DNA of 64,000 bases, from positions 6,019,001 through 6,083,000 of the forward strand of contig JAKZAN010000006.1 in NCBI GenBank assembly GCA_023053545.1, written 5' to 3'. This document shows positions 12,301-25,995 of this stretch, one piece after another. Below the pieces are notes generated by a model that did no database searches, had not been told where the DNA came from, and saw only the letters and a list, made by a program, of their open reading frames with translations. This stretch comes from Lepidurus packardi (lineage: Eukaryota; Arthropoda; Branchiopoda; Notostraca; Triopsidae). The stretch's first letter is position 1; each line of letters starts with the position of its first letter. The position numbers and the translations under genes were made by a program.

Positions 12301-15300
12301 ATTCTCGAAAAAACGGCTAGCCAGTTTTGAAACATAAAAGTTTTCCTTTGTTAGTGCACAACCAAAGGAAAAACTTTTAGGCAACATATTTCTCATTGTT
12401 GCAAACTCCATTTGCATATTACTAATTTATTACTCACTGGAAAAAAAATGTGCAATGGTTGTGCACTACGTGTTAGCAAACTCAAGATTACTGTCAAGGA
12501 ATTTTTTCATAAAACGTGTTGGTTTTCTCAAAAAGTTGTTCCGAAATTCCCATGCTAACAGCCTAGACCGAGCTAAGGTATACGAGAGTCTTAACTGAGT
12601 CGCACATATTCTAAAAGAAAAGGGTTTTGGAGGCTTACCTTGCCATTCGCTCAGCCAAAACAATCTCTTCATGTCCCGATACGGGCAAAAGGTACGGAGC
12701 GTGTTGTTGATAATTTTTCCAGAACAATTCTGCACTGGGCGACGGATATGATCCCATAGGAGGCGGGGCTAAGCCTAAGGTTAACGATGGATGATGATAA
12801 GCTGCTGGATGAGGTGGCAAATGCAACGGACCATGATTGGCGGCTGCTGCTAACTGGACGGCAGCAGCGTGTTGTCCAGCAGTTGTTTCCCGCCATAATC
12901 TGGCGGGATCAGTTCGTTCACGTTCACGACCCCGCTCTGCAGACACGTTCCCTTGCACTGCTCCTGCACTCATGGCTAAATTACCCAAACCTGCTTGAGC
13001 GTTGGCAGGTGAATGCGAATTGGGACGTGACAATGGTGACTTCAATGGACGCTTCATGGCTTCATTTTCCTCCAAACGTTCCATGGTAACGCTACTGCTG
13101 CTGGTGAGTGTGCTCGATGTACGGCTGGGCGAAACTGTCAAGGAATTGACAGCGCTAGTCAAAGGAGAGGCGGTAGTTAATGCAAAGAGGTCATGGCGTG
13201 GAATCACAGCACGCGGAATCGGAATTATGACCAAACTGTTCGTAAGGATGCTGTTTTTGATGGGCGTTGTCAAAGAACTTCTCGTCGGCTGGGATCCAGT
13301 CTCGCTCGTGGTAGTGGCGGGAGCCTGCTGCACCAACGTCTGTGACGATGTGACGGTGTCACTGCTCCCACTATTGTTTTTCTTAGATGGAATTGTTTGC
13401 TGCTGCTCCACTTGAGCAGGTGCTGTTTCCGTATCAGTTGCCTTGCTTCTCGGCGCACTTGTTGTTGCCACAGATACTCCAACTTCTTTGAGAGTTTTAG
13501 CCACGACAGACAATGGAGAAGGGGAAGGGTAGGGGATGATTTCCACGCCCGAACTCAATTTCACAGTGACGACACGGGAAGCGGAATTCGCGGACGACTC
13601 GGACGTTGTGGCACGTGAAGACGTGGAATAGAAAGAAGAAGATGACGAAGAAGAGGCCAATGAAGGGGGGCCTTGCGCAGGAGTAGTAATCAGATTGCTC
13701 TTTCGATCCACTGCAGGATGGATCGAGTTCTTGGACTTGATCTTTTTCTTGGCCAAAGCTCCGCTGTTCGCCGAAGCTGCCTGAACTGCGGCTGCCGCTG
13801 CAACAGCTTTGAGTTTGGATAACTTCCTGGGCAAAGGCAGACGAGGCACGGAGCTTTGTTGCCGAGGTTGACGTTCCAGCAAAGGGGCGGGGCGTCGAGA
13901 CGAGCGAGTTGATACCGAGACCTCTTTGTCAACTTCAACTTTGCTGGCCCGTTTGGCTTTTGACAATGTCGCTGTTCGACCTGGAAATACATCCAAAAAA
14001 ATCAGAAAACATTAGTACACACATTGAGAAATTGTTAAGTTGTTGAGTATATTACTTATATTATATTCAGTAGCTGAGGTATTACATTTTTATAGATTAA
14101 ATCATGCAAATGATTGACAAATAAGTATGGCAACAGGCTTTCAAGCCTAGCCCGCTATTTGAATTTTTTTTTTTAGAAAATATTAATCTTTACTAAATTC
14201 AAAAGAAAGACATTAATCCACCATACAGATGTCTTCTCGATATTGCATGTCAGCTTTTTATCATAACGCTAGAGGACCCAATCGCTTTTATAGGACAAAT
14301 AAGCGCAATTTCAAATGGGCAAACGAATTTAGAAGTTTTTTTTCGTCACCAGAAGCATTGGAGGGGGCTAAAAAAGGGGAATGCTAAAACGCTAAAAGTC
14401 AGATGGCATAATTCTGTGGCTTTCGTTTGCCTAGCCTTGGCAACAAGCCATGTCGCTCCATTTTTGTCTACACGTCAAGTTGCTGGCTTAATTTTGGACG
14501 CTAAACCCAAACAAGCTCACTCGACCCTAATTATAAACTTCTGGCTTGTCTGTCGGTTTCTCTCTAGCCGTTCTCTACCTCTATTTGGACATCTTTGGAG
14601 TTCTCGTACTTCTAGGGATGCACACGCGTGCAAAACTCATTCCTATGATTATAATCAATAGTAATTTCCATGATTATAACATGTATTTTACAAGAACCAT
14701 TACAAAAATGGCAGACTTCTTGAACCTAATAAACACCGTACCGTAAATTGTCTGTATATTCCTAATCTATGAGCAAAAGCTAACTGTGATTCACTAAGCT
14801 CTTAAAATTGACAAGATTATTTTTTTTTAGACATAATACGTCGTTTCTTCCGAGCAGTTAGTTTTCGCATTACTCAATGTGCCTGAACGCCAGCAAATGC
14901 TAGGTTTCGATAACAACTGGGAACAGAGCCAGACCTTGGGATAAAAAAAAAATCGTTTAACAAAAATTAAAGCCCAAAGAAATAGGGTAAGTTCAAAGGC
15001 ATTCAGTGCAACTCTTTCGCAATTCCACGTCCTTCGCACATGCACATGCAACTTCAGGAGGCCTTTGGTACCGTCACGGAGGATTATCGATCGCTGTCTA
15101 CATATTTTACGGGACTCAGGGGACATGACAAAACAAACAAGGGCTTTCTGCATTCTTCCTAAACAGGCGAATATAATCTGTAATTTTTTTTTAACTTCTG
15201 CAAATTCCTTTTTCTTGTATTTGATACTTTTCAGAAAGTATGGCTAGGGGACTCAAAAAATTCCACCTCCAGGTCAGACCTTTTCCCTAATCCATTCCTT

Positions 15301-18300
15301 CATTTGCATGTTACCCTCGTTTTAAGACTCAATAGTCAATGCCATCCCACTTCTCGTTCTAGCAAGAGCCTATTGTAACCCCCTTTGGTAATAACCCTTG
15401 TAATGCTAAACGGAAAACCTTTAGAGCAAAACCGGTTTCTCAATTCTAACCTCTAACGACCCAGAGCTTTTACACCAATACTTAATTTTTCTGCAGCTAT
15501 TAATTGGCTAGATTCAACTAAAAATGCACATATCGAATACTGCATTGCGTACAGGGATACAACATTGAAAAGAGTACCAGAAAAAAGATTTAAAATTATC
15601 TTCACGTGAAAGTAATGATATAGAAGTCCCTTTTAGTTCCAAACCAACGATAACCTAAAAAGTCGGATCCATGAATGTGATATGTGCTAACCAGGCCAAG
15701 TTCAAGTCAGTCAACTTGCTAATGAAGTATGCTTAGAGGCAAAGGAGACCCACATTGGGCGTTCGGGCATGGCACGATATAGGCAACGCCAAAAGGAGTT
15801 GCTGGGCAGTATGCATAACTCGCATGCATGCTGGACCATGCACACCCAAATGCAACAAAATAGGAAAAACCAAAACCGTCCTTCCCTACTTCTCTCTCTC
15901 TCGCTCTTTCCTTTCTCTACATCTTGTTAGCATATATTTCATCGTCATCGGTATGGCTCAAGCTCGGTTAACGTTTGCCCTCGTCTCACTTTACTCCTTT
16001 CTAGCGCTTCGTCCTTCCCTTTTCCGTCTACCCTTGCTAGCCTCTTGCTATAAACTCGACTCGGCTCCTCATTTCACCTTCATCTGACCTTCGGCCAGAC
16101 TTTGCTTCTACTAATTTGCATTCTCCCTCTTCGACTTGTCGGTATATGTAGCATTCATGATCTGGAATCCCCTGCGCTCCGAACGAGAGCGAGAGAAAAA
16201 ATGCCCTTTCGTAAAATTTTTTTGCGTTTTCTTACATTAAAGAAAAGAATAAAAAAAAGTCAAGTTTCTTGAAGTACGAAACACTTTGACAAGGGTCAGA
16301 GCAAGGTCACATACTTGACAACCTGATTTAATTAGCTGCGAAAACGCCCGTCATACTGAGAAAACACTTTTCCACTCCAACTTGACCCCAGTTGACCTTT
16401 TTCCCAAAAGAGAAGGGTTCGTTCTGTACAGGTAACCAGGGGGGAGCGATGGGCAGTTAATTGGTCTGTCTGAGCTGGTAACCCACGTACCCTGTGCAGA
16501 AAAGAAGTTAAAAAGCTGGACCACATGCAAAGCCATGCAAAGAAATGCAGAGTGACGTCATCTAGTACACTTAAGTGTGCACAAATTGCATGTGCCCGGT
16601 CGGCCAGAAGTGATATAGCAAAAACTCTCGTCTCGCATGAAATAGGGTCATCAACCTGTCCTATTGTACCTCATTTTGATGAACAGAAAATGGGCATTGC
16701 CACTACATTGGAGCCAGAACCAGCATTTCCCAATCCAAACAACAACCTGCACCATTTGCCACTTTCTCTGGACCTCTTTTCCCCTCATTGTTGTTCAAAT
16801 GCTGTCTCCTTTCTTGTATAGCATCTCCAACAACTCAGCGAACAAAACCCACTTCCCATAACGTAATTATTACACCTCAAGCATGTTCTTTTCCTTCCTT
16901 TTCTCGTGTTTCCCTTCCATTTTTTGCATGGTTTAAAACTGTTTTGCGGTCTTTTCCCTCTTACTATTTTTTTCTTCTTTTATTTCACCACACGACTTGC
17001 GCAGTCAAGCTGCTCCACAAACTTGGAATGACGATTTGATAGGACACCCAAGTTCTGAAAAGAAAATATCTGGTTTTCACATGTATCGTCAATTTCCTTG
17101 CCTCCTATCATTCCTTCTCTTTTACATCATTCCTTCTCGTTCTACCCCCCCCCCCCCCCCCTTTCCCGTTAGCTTGTAGGCATGGCAGCCGGTCAACTAT
17201 ATAGACTAGAACAAGCTCTAGCAATTCATTTGGCTTGCGTTGCGTTGGAGTGAAGCTATCCGCCAAAAGGCTTCTAGAGCGCGACAAGCTCCACCAAATC
17301 CGGTTCACCTTGACGCTTACTGCACAGAAAGAGAAAAAGTGCCAGCCAATAGGGATAATATCAAACCTGTTCATAACACCTCTGTTTAGCAAATGGCTTT
17401 TTAGCAAATCCACCCTGTTTCTCAGCCTATAAGCCCACATGTGAAACTATTTTGTCTTGTCAAACAATTTTTATACAAAGACCTGTATTTAAATGTTGGA
17501 TGAGAGATGAGACTAAGGGCCTATGCTGGCTTTGGAACTTCTTGTTCTAGTACCGTCCATGCCTTGTAATTCCTTCTCTTTCCGTTCTCCTCCCTAGGTT
17601 TCGTCGAGTTTGGGTTGTCGAAGGGGTCGCCTTTTATCCCAGATTCGATCCAGGACGCCTCTGGTTGCCGATGACCTCTACGTGTCCTCTGAAGCACACC
17701 GCACCGCACGGTTTTCAACTTGGCAAGGCAAATGGCCCGTTATTACAACGTTAAAACTTTACTCGCCTTTTAGTCGTGTATCAGAAACTAACTTAAATAG
17801 AAACTTTCGCACTAAGATACTAAGACAAGAAGGTGAGCACACGCCCAGCGCATAGAATAAACAACCACCACTTTGGAACTCACCTCCCAATCAATTTAGT
17901 AGCGTGCACGCAATGCTGAAGTTCAGAAAAAAAAAGAATAACCGTAGTAGGGAGGTCGCAAAACACAAATGCTTCACGATTAGATCCGTTCACGTTTCAC
18001 GCGATCACAAAGGAATGACTAACAGCGGTTGTAAACTACCGTGTGTTCCAAGTGTGGGTTACAGCAATGCGGGAAACTACTTGCACACTTTTTAATGCAT
18101 CTCTTTTGGAAATCCTGCTTTGAAAATGCACCGTAACCCCAACCCTGGATTTACTTAAATGTCTTTTGTGGCGACGGCGGGTTTGGGGATGACTCACAAA
18201 TGAGAAACCTATGGTACAAAGACAACACGTTCACGAAACGATATACCTAACACCTTTCCGCCATTATGCCAGGCGACCAACTCGATGACTGGCTTGGCCT

Positions 18301-21300
18301 GCTCCTTTACGCTCACAGCATGCAAACAGGCGACGCGGGCGCCACCACGCGGTTGGGGGGATAAACAGCCAAGACATGGGTAAAAACGTTATCCTTGTTT
18401 GTCACTCCGTACACTTCGTACTACGTTCGACAGACCCGGTTTGTTGTCCTTAAATTTCGGCTTCACTTCCAGGAGTCGATTATCTAATAAGATTTGAAAG
18501 GCTCAAGCCAACGAAAAGGGAGTTGAATCCTTCTCGAAGAATGTTACTGTACTGTAAATACGCTGTCCAACAAATAGGACCGCAACGTTAGCATATTCCG
18601 TGCCTCCGTGCTGAAACCGCTGGGAAGCTCAAAGAAAACTTCAGGGCGAGGAACCTGATGAATTTGCTATAGAAAAGTTGAAGTAAATACGTGGGGTCGC
18701 CTGCAGGTCAAACTTGGCAATTATGAACTTCTGGGAAAATGGGCAGTCCCTGGAAGCGGAAAAAGCATGCGGGGAAAAGAGAAACATCCTGACACACAGC
18801 ATACAGGTATATGGGGAAAATGAGCTACGACATATCGCCCCGAGTCTTTGCTGTGTGTCGGTGACCTTGTTCGCATTTCCAGTATAGTTTGCGTTGGGCG
18901 AGTGACGACAGCATGCGAGCTTTCCAGCAATGAGCACAACATTCCTTCAAGTCAAAGCAAAGCGGACGAAAAGGACCCCCTAATCGTGCGTAAATCTGAT
19001 ACTGACAATCTTCAACGTAGTCAAGGGTCACGATAGTTGTTGTTGTTGTTTTTTGCCTTCTTTTTCGGTATCAATATTGGTTAACTGCCCATTGTTGCGC
19101 CAAGTATGGGGTTTTATAGCTCTTGCAATGTGTACAAGTGTATTGCAAAGAACCACCCCTTGGTCGATAATTTTACGGTACGCATGACTGCCTTTCAGCG
19201 CTCTTTCTTCCCATTATTAAACATAAAAAGCTCCCACACCATTATTGAAAAACCGGCAATAAAATCATGTTGGGGCAACGTACTAGAGTTAGAAACGCAT
19301 ATATGCAGTACTGATCGTCACTACACTTTCTTCATTTCCGTTCCTAATTCCATACGCCTTTGTGCGTGACTTTGCCGATACGATTTGCTGCAGACTATAC
19401 GATAGGAAACCACTTCCACGAAACTCCCCTCACAACCCTTGGTAAGGGGTACTAGACCAGAAAGCTTTGAACCGAGGTTGGCCAACAAGGGCCCGCGGAC
19501 CCGAGCCCGACCCCGCCACGGGTTCGCAGTCGGCCCACGTAATAGCTTTAAAAGGGAAATTCCGCGAAGTGGATTTTTGGCATTATTGTACTATAATGTC
19601 AAAAAAACGACCCAATAGATATCCTAGATAGCTTATGAATTATTTTTTCTTGGCTTTTACTGGCCAGCGGGTTTAAACTTCTCTTGCACTCCCTTCTTTC
19701 GTGTCCAAACCAAACCGAACTCCTAAAGCGTGTTCAGACTAGGTCAAAATGGTTTTTCGCTCTACAGGCTTTACAGTAAAATGCGTGAAAGTAGAAGAGA
19801 CAAGTTTTGCTTAATTTGAACACGATTTAAGAGTTCGCTTCGGATGAATTTGCTTCTGAATGATGGCCGTTGATTGTTTTTAATTCGTAATGTAAAATTC
19901 CAACAGAAACAGGGAAAGAGGCCTTAAGTTATAATCTTTTTGAATCCTATATACAGACTCGACACGAATAAGTATAATCGTTTCACCTTTCATACTCTTA
20001 CACACTAAGCGAAGTCCTTCCTTTGTATTTTTAAGTCTTTTATAACTGCATTTTAACATTGGTTACGAACACTATAAGAAGAATTCACAGATAAGCATGT
20101 CGCTAAATGGAACTAACGCTATAAATAATGCATGGTAAGATTATCGGCCACAAACTTTAGCGTGTACCCCTTACTTTAAATAACCCAGTTTCACGCTTCC
20201 TATGACATTAGCCTATTATTACTTTCTATTACGCCTTAACATTTTAACTGAAAACAAGAAGTTTGAACAAAGTTTTGACAAATTTACAAGACAACTCAAG
20301 AAAAACAATCAGCGAACATTATTGGCATACATTATTATGTTGGACATACGCTAAGGAAAGGTTGCAGACAGGGTCAGACACCCAGTCGTATGCGTCGATG
20401 AACCGAAAAGAAAAGGGTTCTACTCGAACCTATAAGAACCCTTTGACCTCTGCTGAACTTGGGTGTGAAAGCACGTTTTGTACTGTGTAGGTGTTCAAAG
20501 CAAGTGTCAGGACACGTGTAGATTTTTGCTCAGCAAGTTTTATTTCGCTTTTCTTTTCTTGCTGTATGCACACGGTACGCGTAATAGCGTGTTCCACTGG
20601 CTGCACTGGTGCAATATTTTTGTAATTCGTGTAATACACAATTCGTGCTTCCACAGTGTACACACACTGAGTGCCAAATATTGCACCAGTGCAGCCAGTG
20701 GAACGCGCTATAAGAGAAACGGAAAGTGTCGTTTATGGTGCAAATCCGTACAAGAGCGATATACCCCGTAGGCTTGACTTTGACCCTTCCTTTCTTACAG
20801 CTCTGTCTGTATTCTTCCCATTCATCCACCGCTCTTGCGCACTCTACGATTCTTCTAGTAGAGCAACTGTTCCGCCAGTCAAACCGGAGTCGTTGACCAA
20901 GGCCAGGCCACGTGGCAGATGGTGAATACCGGCCACGTCTCTTTTTTGTCTCTCGACCTTTCCCAGGCGCACATTTTTTTTGCTAGCTAGAAAACTACTC
21001 CACACTGAAAGAAACTTACAAAGAAAAGAATCCTCATCTATGTCTTGTGCTTCTTCTAATCTGATAACTGAGAGAAAGATAGCGTGTTTGCCAGAGGCAG
21101 TTTTTATTTCATCATTCTTATGACTCACTTTCATCCAAATATTCCGTTAATTCCGTTAGCCAGCTATGTTTTCTATCGCTTGAGCCTCGCATTTTTAGAC
21201 TGCCTTCTTCTGTGCACCACAGAAAGTACGGGGGTAGTAGTACCCGACATTGGCAACAGTTCGTAAAATTTGAAACGAATGGTATTTGGCAACTGTCGTT

Positions 21301-24300
21301 TCATACGACTTGGCCTGAAAATAACATTGCTGACAGCAAGATATAGAACCACGAACACACACTACCTATCCATATATCCTTTAAGTTCCTTTCCTATGTA
21401 TAGTGCTTCCAAAATAAAGCTTCTTATGTACGTACAGTATTTCCTAATGACGTTTCCCAATAAGGTCTAAGGATAATATAGTAGAAACCGATTATTGTGA
21501 TCACTGGTTGTTAGAATCAGAAGCTTTACGGAATCAAATTTGTACAGGACCGATTCAAAATGCTAAAATTCATAGCATTTTAATCGGTTATTAGAATCGC
21601 ACTGTTGGATATTTGAATCAATTTCAAAAGAATCTTCACATGTACAGTAAAGAAACTACAGTAGTGATTACATGGACTTTGCATATTGACCAATGACAAA
21701 GCGCTTACGCCCTTTTGAACAATCCTGTCATTTCCAGCCTACTACTACTATGCTTAATGGGAAATCTCTTCTGAACTCCACAGTCAATGGAATGAGTGAG
21801 TTATTCAATTGAACGGCCAGTTCCTTTAATTGACTGAGAAAATTAGAAGGGATATCGTGTTCACAACACTACCTAAACGTAGGAGTAGGCTTCCAAGGCG
21901 CAGCGTTAGTTGTGTTTTAGACGTGTGGTTATATGAAAATGGCGATGAACAAGAAAAGTTTATTGAAATGTAAAAGAGAAGTTCCGGCTCACTGAAACTT
22001 ATGACAAGTTAAATTTAAAGGTTTGCCGCAAAGGGAAGCGGCCGTTATAATTAAGAATTCCTCAATCATCTCTATCAAAATTGTTGAAAAAGCGTTACGA
22101 AATAGTGGGTGAAGTGAATCCAGAAAAAGGAAACTTGTGGTAAAGTGTAAAAAAAAGTGGACGATGTTTTGTTTCTTTGTTTTAAACAAGCCAGTTCATT
22201 TCACGTGCCGATTAACCCTAGCATTTTATTGCATATTTCGGATTTTCGTTTAGTAGAACCTCCGCTTGATTGAATCAATATTTACTTGACAAACGTGATC
22301 ATAATAAGCGGCAGCTACTGTAATTTCATATACTTCTAGCGTGATGAGGGTTATTCTATTGTTTTGTATCTTTTCTTGCGTAGTTAGGAGAACAGTGGTA
22401 GCTAAACACGCTTGTAACGGGGTAACGGTGATAAGCTATCATTAGAACACACATTACGTTTGAAGTCCTTCACATTACGAATTCTTGCACACGTGCCAGG
22501 CGTTGGAGCTTATTTAGGTCTAATTACTAGCCACTTCTTTTAACAGGTAGTTAGCTAACAAAAAATTCGCACTACCGTGTCGCAGTGTCCTGCCTGAAAC
22601 TGCACCTGAATCGTCGAAGCTAAGCAATGGGCGGTGTTCAAAATCTTTCTCACAAGCATGACTCACGTGGTTTCTGCATCCATGCACTTTGCACGGAAAC
22701 AATGCTCTAGCCTTTAGCGTGAGACGACAGAGAAAGTAAATTGTCCACAACGCGCACTTGTTACGTTTCTCGGAATTGTCCACTGCTCCCCGAATACCCT
22801 GACCATATCGCGAATCATTGTACTTGTACGAGGACGGCAATGACGCAATTCTCAGGTAGTTTGCAGATATCCCTAACCGCTGCCAAATGCAAGTTAATGA
22901 ATGCGGTTATCGAAACAATAAATAAAAAAATACAACTGCACAACAAGTCCAACAACACTGAAAGAACAGACTGCAATTAACTAGTTATCCTTACTTCTCA
23001 CATTCGCGGTTTCGGGCAGCTTACGAAATACAAGCAAAGGACATGAAGACACGAAGAAAAAGGCATGAAGGAAAAGAAACGCGAATCCGGAATCTAGGCC
23101 TTTTACTCTTCACCCCCCGGTTAAGACGATTGTCGATGAAGGCCTACTCGTCAACTTATGGTCAGTGAGTGCCTCTGAGCAAGCAGACACCGGAGGTTCA
23201 GTGTAAAAATGTCAAGGAATACAACAGGTAGAGTCTTGTCTGGCTATTCGTTTGCATGGCAATTTCCGAAACCCCAGTTGGGGAAAACTCGAGTTGAAGA
23301 AGGTCAGCTGTTAGGGATTCCACACTACCTCTAGTTTCACCATAAATTAGGATGCCCCTTTGACGCAGTTGGCCTTTTCTTCATCATGATCTTCCTTTAT
23401 GCTCCTTTTTTCTTTTTTTTATAGCTTTCACAGGTTTGGCCAGGAGAGGCACAGGTGAGAAAGGCCAATGCACTGTCCGTTGTCCTAACCGCTTAGATAA
23501 GTTCTCTTCTCTCCCCCTTCTTCCATTTATCTTCTATTCGTGGTTCCACACCCATTCTGGCTTGAAGGATACCCATGGAAACAGAAACACGAGACAACCT
23601 TATTGTTGTGCAGTGACTTAGCGAGGTAATAAAGCTCAAAGAAACGGGTTTTTGCTTCGGCTCCTTTTTGCTTTTCCCCAATCAATATCTCCTGAATTTG
23701 TAAAACTCTTCACCTTGACACAGCCACAGCGGCACACAGAATTTGTGGCCATACTGATTAAAAAAGAAAAGAACAATATCTTCAATGTATCCCCAACTTG
23801 CAACAAATTAAAATTCTAATGATACAAGTAAAAATACTCACACAAGTAAAAAATAATATAAAAAAATCTAACAAATCCGACAAATAAAAAATTCTAATAA
23901 TACAAGCTGCAACGTCTTCCAAAACCTGGTGTATATTAATAGATAAGGGTACACGCTAGTTATAGTGATTTGCGTGGTGGCAAGTAGTAGAAGTGAAGCA
24001 AACGCCAAGTTCTCTTGGCTCTGACATTGGATGCTCCCAAGTCGTCAAGAAACTTGCATTGCAAGCCAAGCATACACCATTGCATTGCGGCTGGTCTCTT
24101 AAAACTTGGCTTTTGTTTGTTCTCATCTATAGCTTTTGGCTTCCATCATTTCCCAAGCCCAGGTAAGTTTAATTTTAGGCCTGACCTAGACAGTGGCTAC
24201 GTTTTAGCAGCGAAACCCATAATTCGGGACTTGTACTAATAACAATTTACGCATTAAAATTGTCCATAACAACCCTCTAATTTCCATCCATAACAGGTTT

Positions 24301-25923
24301 CAAAGTCACGTAACACGTCCAGTTCGAACCGGTCCTTGCGTATTAGTAATTCTGTGCTTTCCAAATTTGTATCTATTTTGTCTCCAATTCTATCATTTCA
24401 AATCCTCACATTTCAAATGCTTACTTCAAGTCCTACACAAGTCCTGTAAAGAGAAGAGCTTAATTTTGGTTTCTGTATTCGTTTCGGCTTAACGTTTTAG
24501 GAAAGGCATGGCGAAATGCGCAGAATAGACTAAGTATAACCCAAGAGTAAGCCAAAATATATATCACTTACCCGACTGACTGCTTATGGAGTGGTTAGTG
24601 GTGTTGTTGGTCGCAGCAGCTGACTTCCTGTTGTGCCTCGTCCTGGAATCGCGGGTACTTGCAACACTGCTGGCCTACATAATACCGGGAGAAAATAATG
24701 CACATAATTAGTTTGCATAACATTTCTATAACAACAAGTCTGAAAACAAGCCAGCTCTCTTGACAACGAGTCAGAAAGTCGGACGTAGGGGAAGAAAACT
24801 TGGAATTTACGGTAGAAAGGGAAAGGACCATAACTGGAAACCACAGAAACTCAAAACCCAACAAAAACAAAAAGAAATAGTTTAAAAGCCCGTCGTTTCT
24901 CTAGCAAACGACACGTCTATCATCTGACAGCAAAAAGGAAACCCCGAGACATAAAAGGACAAAATCATAAAAGAAAGTAAAGCTTGGAGGGGAAATGTAT
25001 AATTACGAAGCCCCAACCGCAATTAAAAAACCTGCAAAAAATGAGCCAAAAATCGCACAAAAACGAGTACATGGAGCACGTATGGCGCCAGACTGGAAAA
25101 CGAGATAAAAAATAAAAAAGAACGCATGCTGAGCGTCCAGATAGCTCTAAACATGTGATCATTGTGTCTAATAGAGGCAATAGGAATAACAATGAAAATA
25201 AGGGCCTTAATTTAACGGTTCTTCCTTTAACTAAAAAAATAACTTTAAAAAGAGAATAACTGGACTGCATTAACGTCTATCAAATCCATGCGATGAATTA
25301 TTTACATCAAGAATATAAAATAAACAGTAAAAAATGTTGCAGTGCACTTGATACAAAAAAACGGTGAAAAGATCTCAGCCGTAACTCGTAAGGTATAAAC
25401 TTTTAGAATAGGACGTAAAATTCGCATAACGCTCCAGGCAGGTAAATAACATGACTTACCCAAGGTTGTAGCACGCTACTATTATTCGTGTTTTGCTGGG
25501 AGTTACGGGACCTTCGTGGTGTAATTCCAACTCGTTCTCCTCTTAAAATGGATTCCACCACTTTAGAAAATGGAAGAGAAAAGGAGAGACGCGTCAAATG
25601 AAACCTCAAATGACTTTTTTTTTCAAATAAGTTTTCATATAAATATACAAGGAATTACCTCCGTCACCCAGCAGGGTAATGTGAAGTAAACAAGGATCTT
25701 CACTGTGCTCTTCTAGCACGGTATCGTCCGTCAACGTTAGCTCCTGCAATAATAATAAACATTTCATAAGTAGGCTTATTTCACAGTATAAAGCACACAT
25801 GGTTTACTAATACTAAGTCTACGCACGCAACGAAGCCCAAGATAACTCCCAGACGAGAGACAATTGCTCAATTTTGCTTCCGCAAAAGCTACCTGTGCCT
25901 GTATAGGTGGCACGCCTCGACTT

Positions 25924-25995
<72 letters not shown>

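Larger units (their letters stand above)
8756..12638 (-). other. KDM3 intron, 3.9 kb, repeat-rich
   Basis: Intron between KDM3 exons 12639-13980 and 8533-8755. It joins ...GCA AG to A GGT CGA, keeping frame. It contains a Tigger-like element (8961-9766) flanked by imperfect direct repeats, and a TTAA-flanked element (11782-12590). The remaining 9.8-11.8 kb portion has reading frames up to 192 codons on the minus strand (10466-11044), but these have no recognisable domain and no consistent exon structure, so I do not call a nested gene. Confidence 0.7.
13981..24571 (-). other. KDM3 giant intron, 10.6 kb
   Basis: The two flanking exons join in frame (TCG G / GT CGA), so the whole stretch is intron. 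It holds a Tigger-like element in opposite orientation (21479-22320), a near-perfect 35-bp-arm hairpin (20585-20710), a C homopolymer near 17147-17161 and a GC-rich patch near 19480-19540. No reading frame in it shows a recognisable domain. A long intron separating N-terminal from core exons is a usual place for enhancers or alternative first exons; I cannot see either directly. Confidence 0.7.

Noticed and set aside
13002-13415. 137-codon plus-strand frame
   Set aside because: It is the antisense shadow of the 1342-base KDM3 exon.
7259-13980. Separate atrophin-like gene, because of the Arg/Glu-repeat, Gln-rich and Pro-rich exons
   Set aside because: Both ends of these exons join in phase to KDM3 exons on the same strand, and no atrophin-specific domain is visible.
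21989-22189. Minus-strand 66-codon frame in Tigger-like copy 2
   Set aside because: It is antisense to the conserved transposase-like peptide, which reads on the plus strand in this copy.
24318-24336. tRNA-like T-loop (AGTTCGAACC)
   Set aside because: No acceptor, D or anticodon stems can be built around it.
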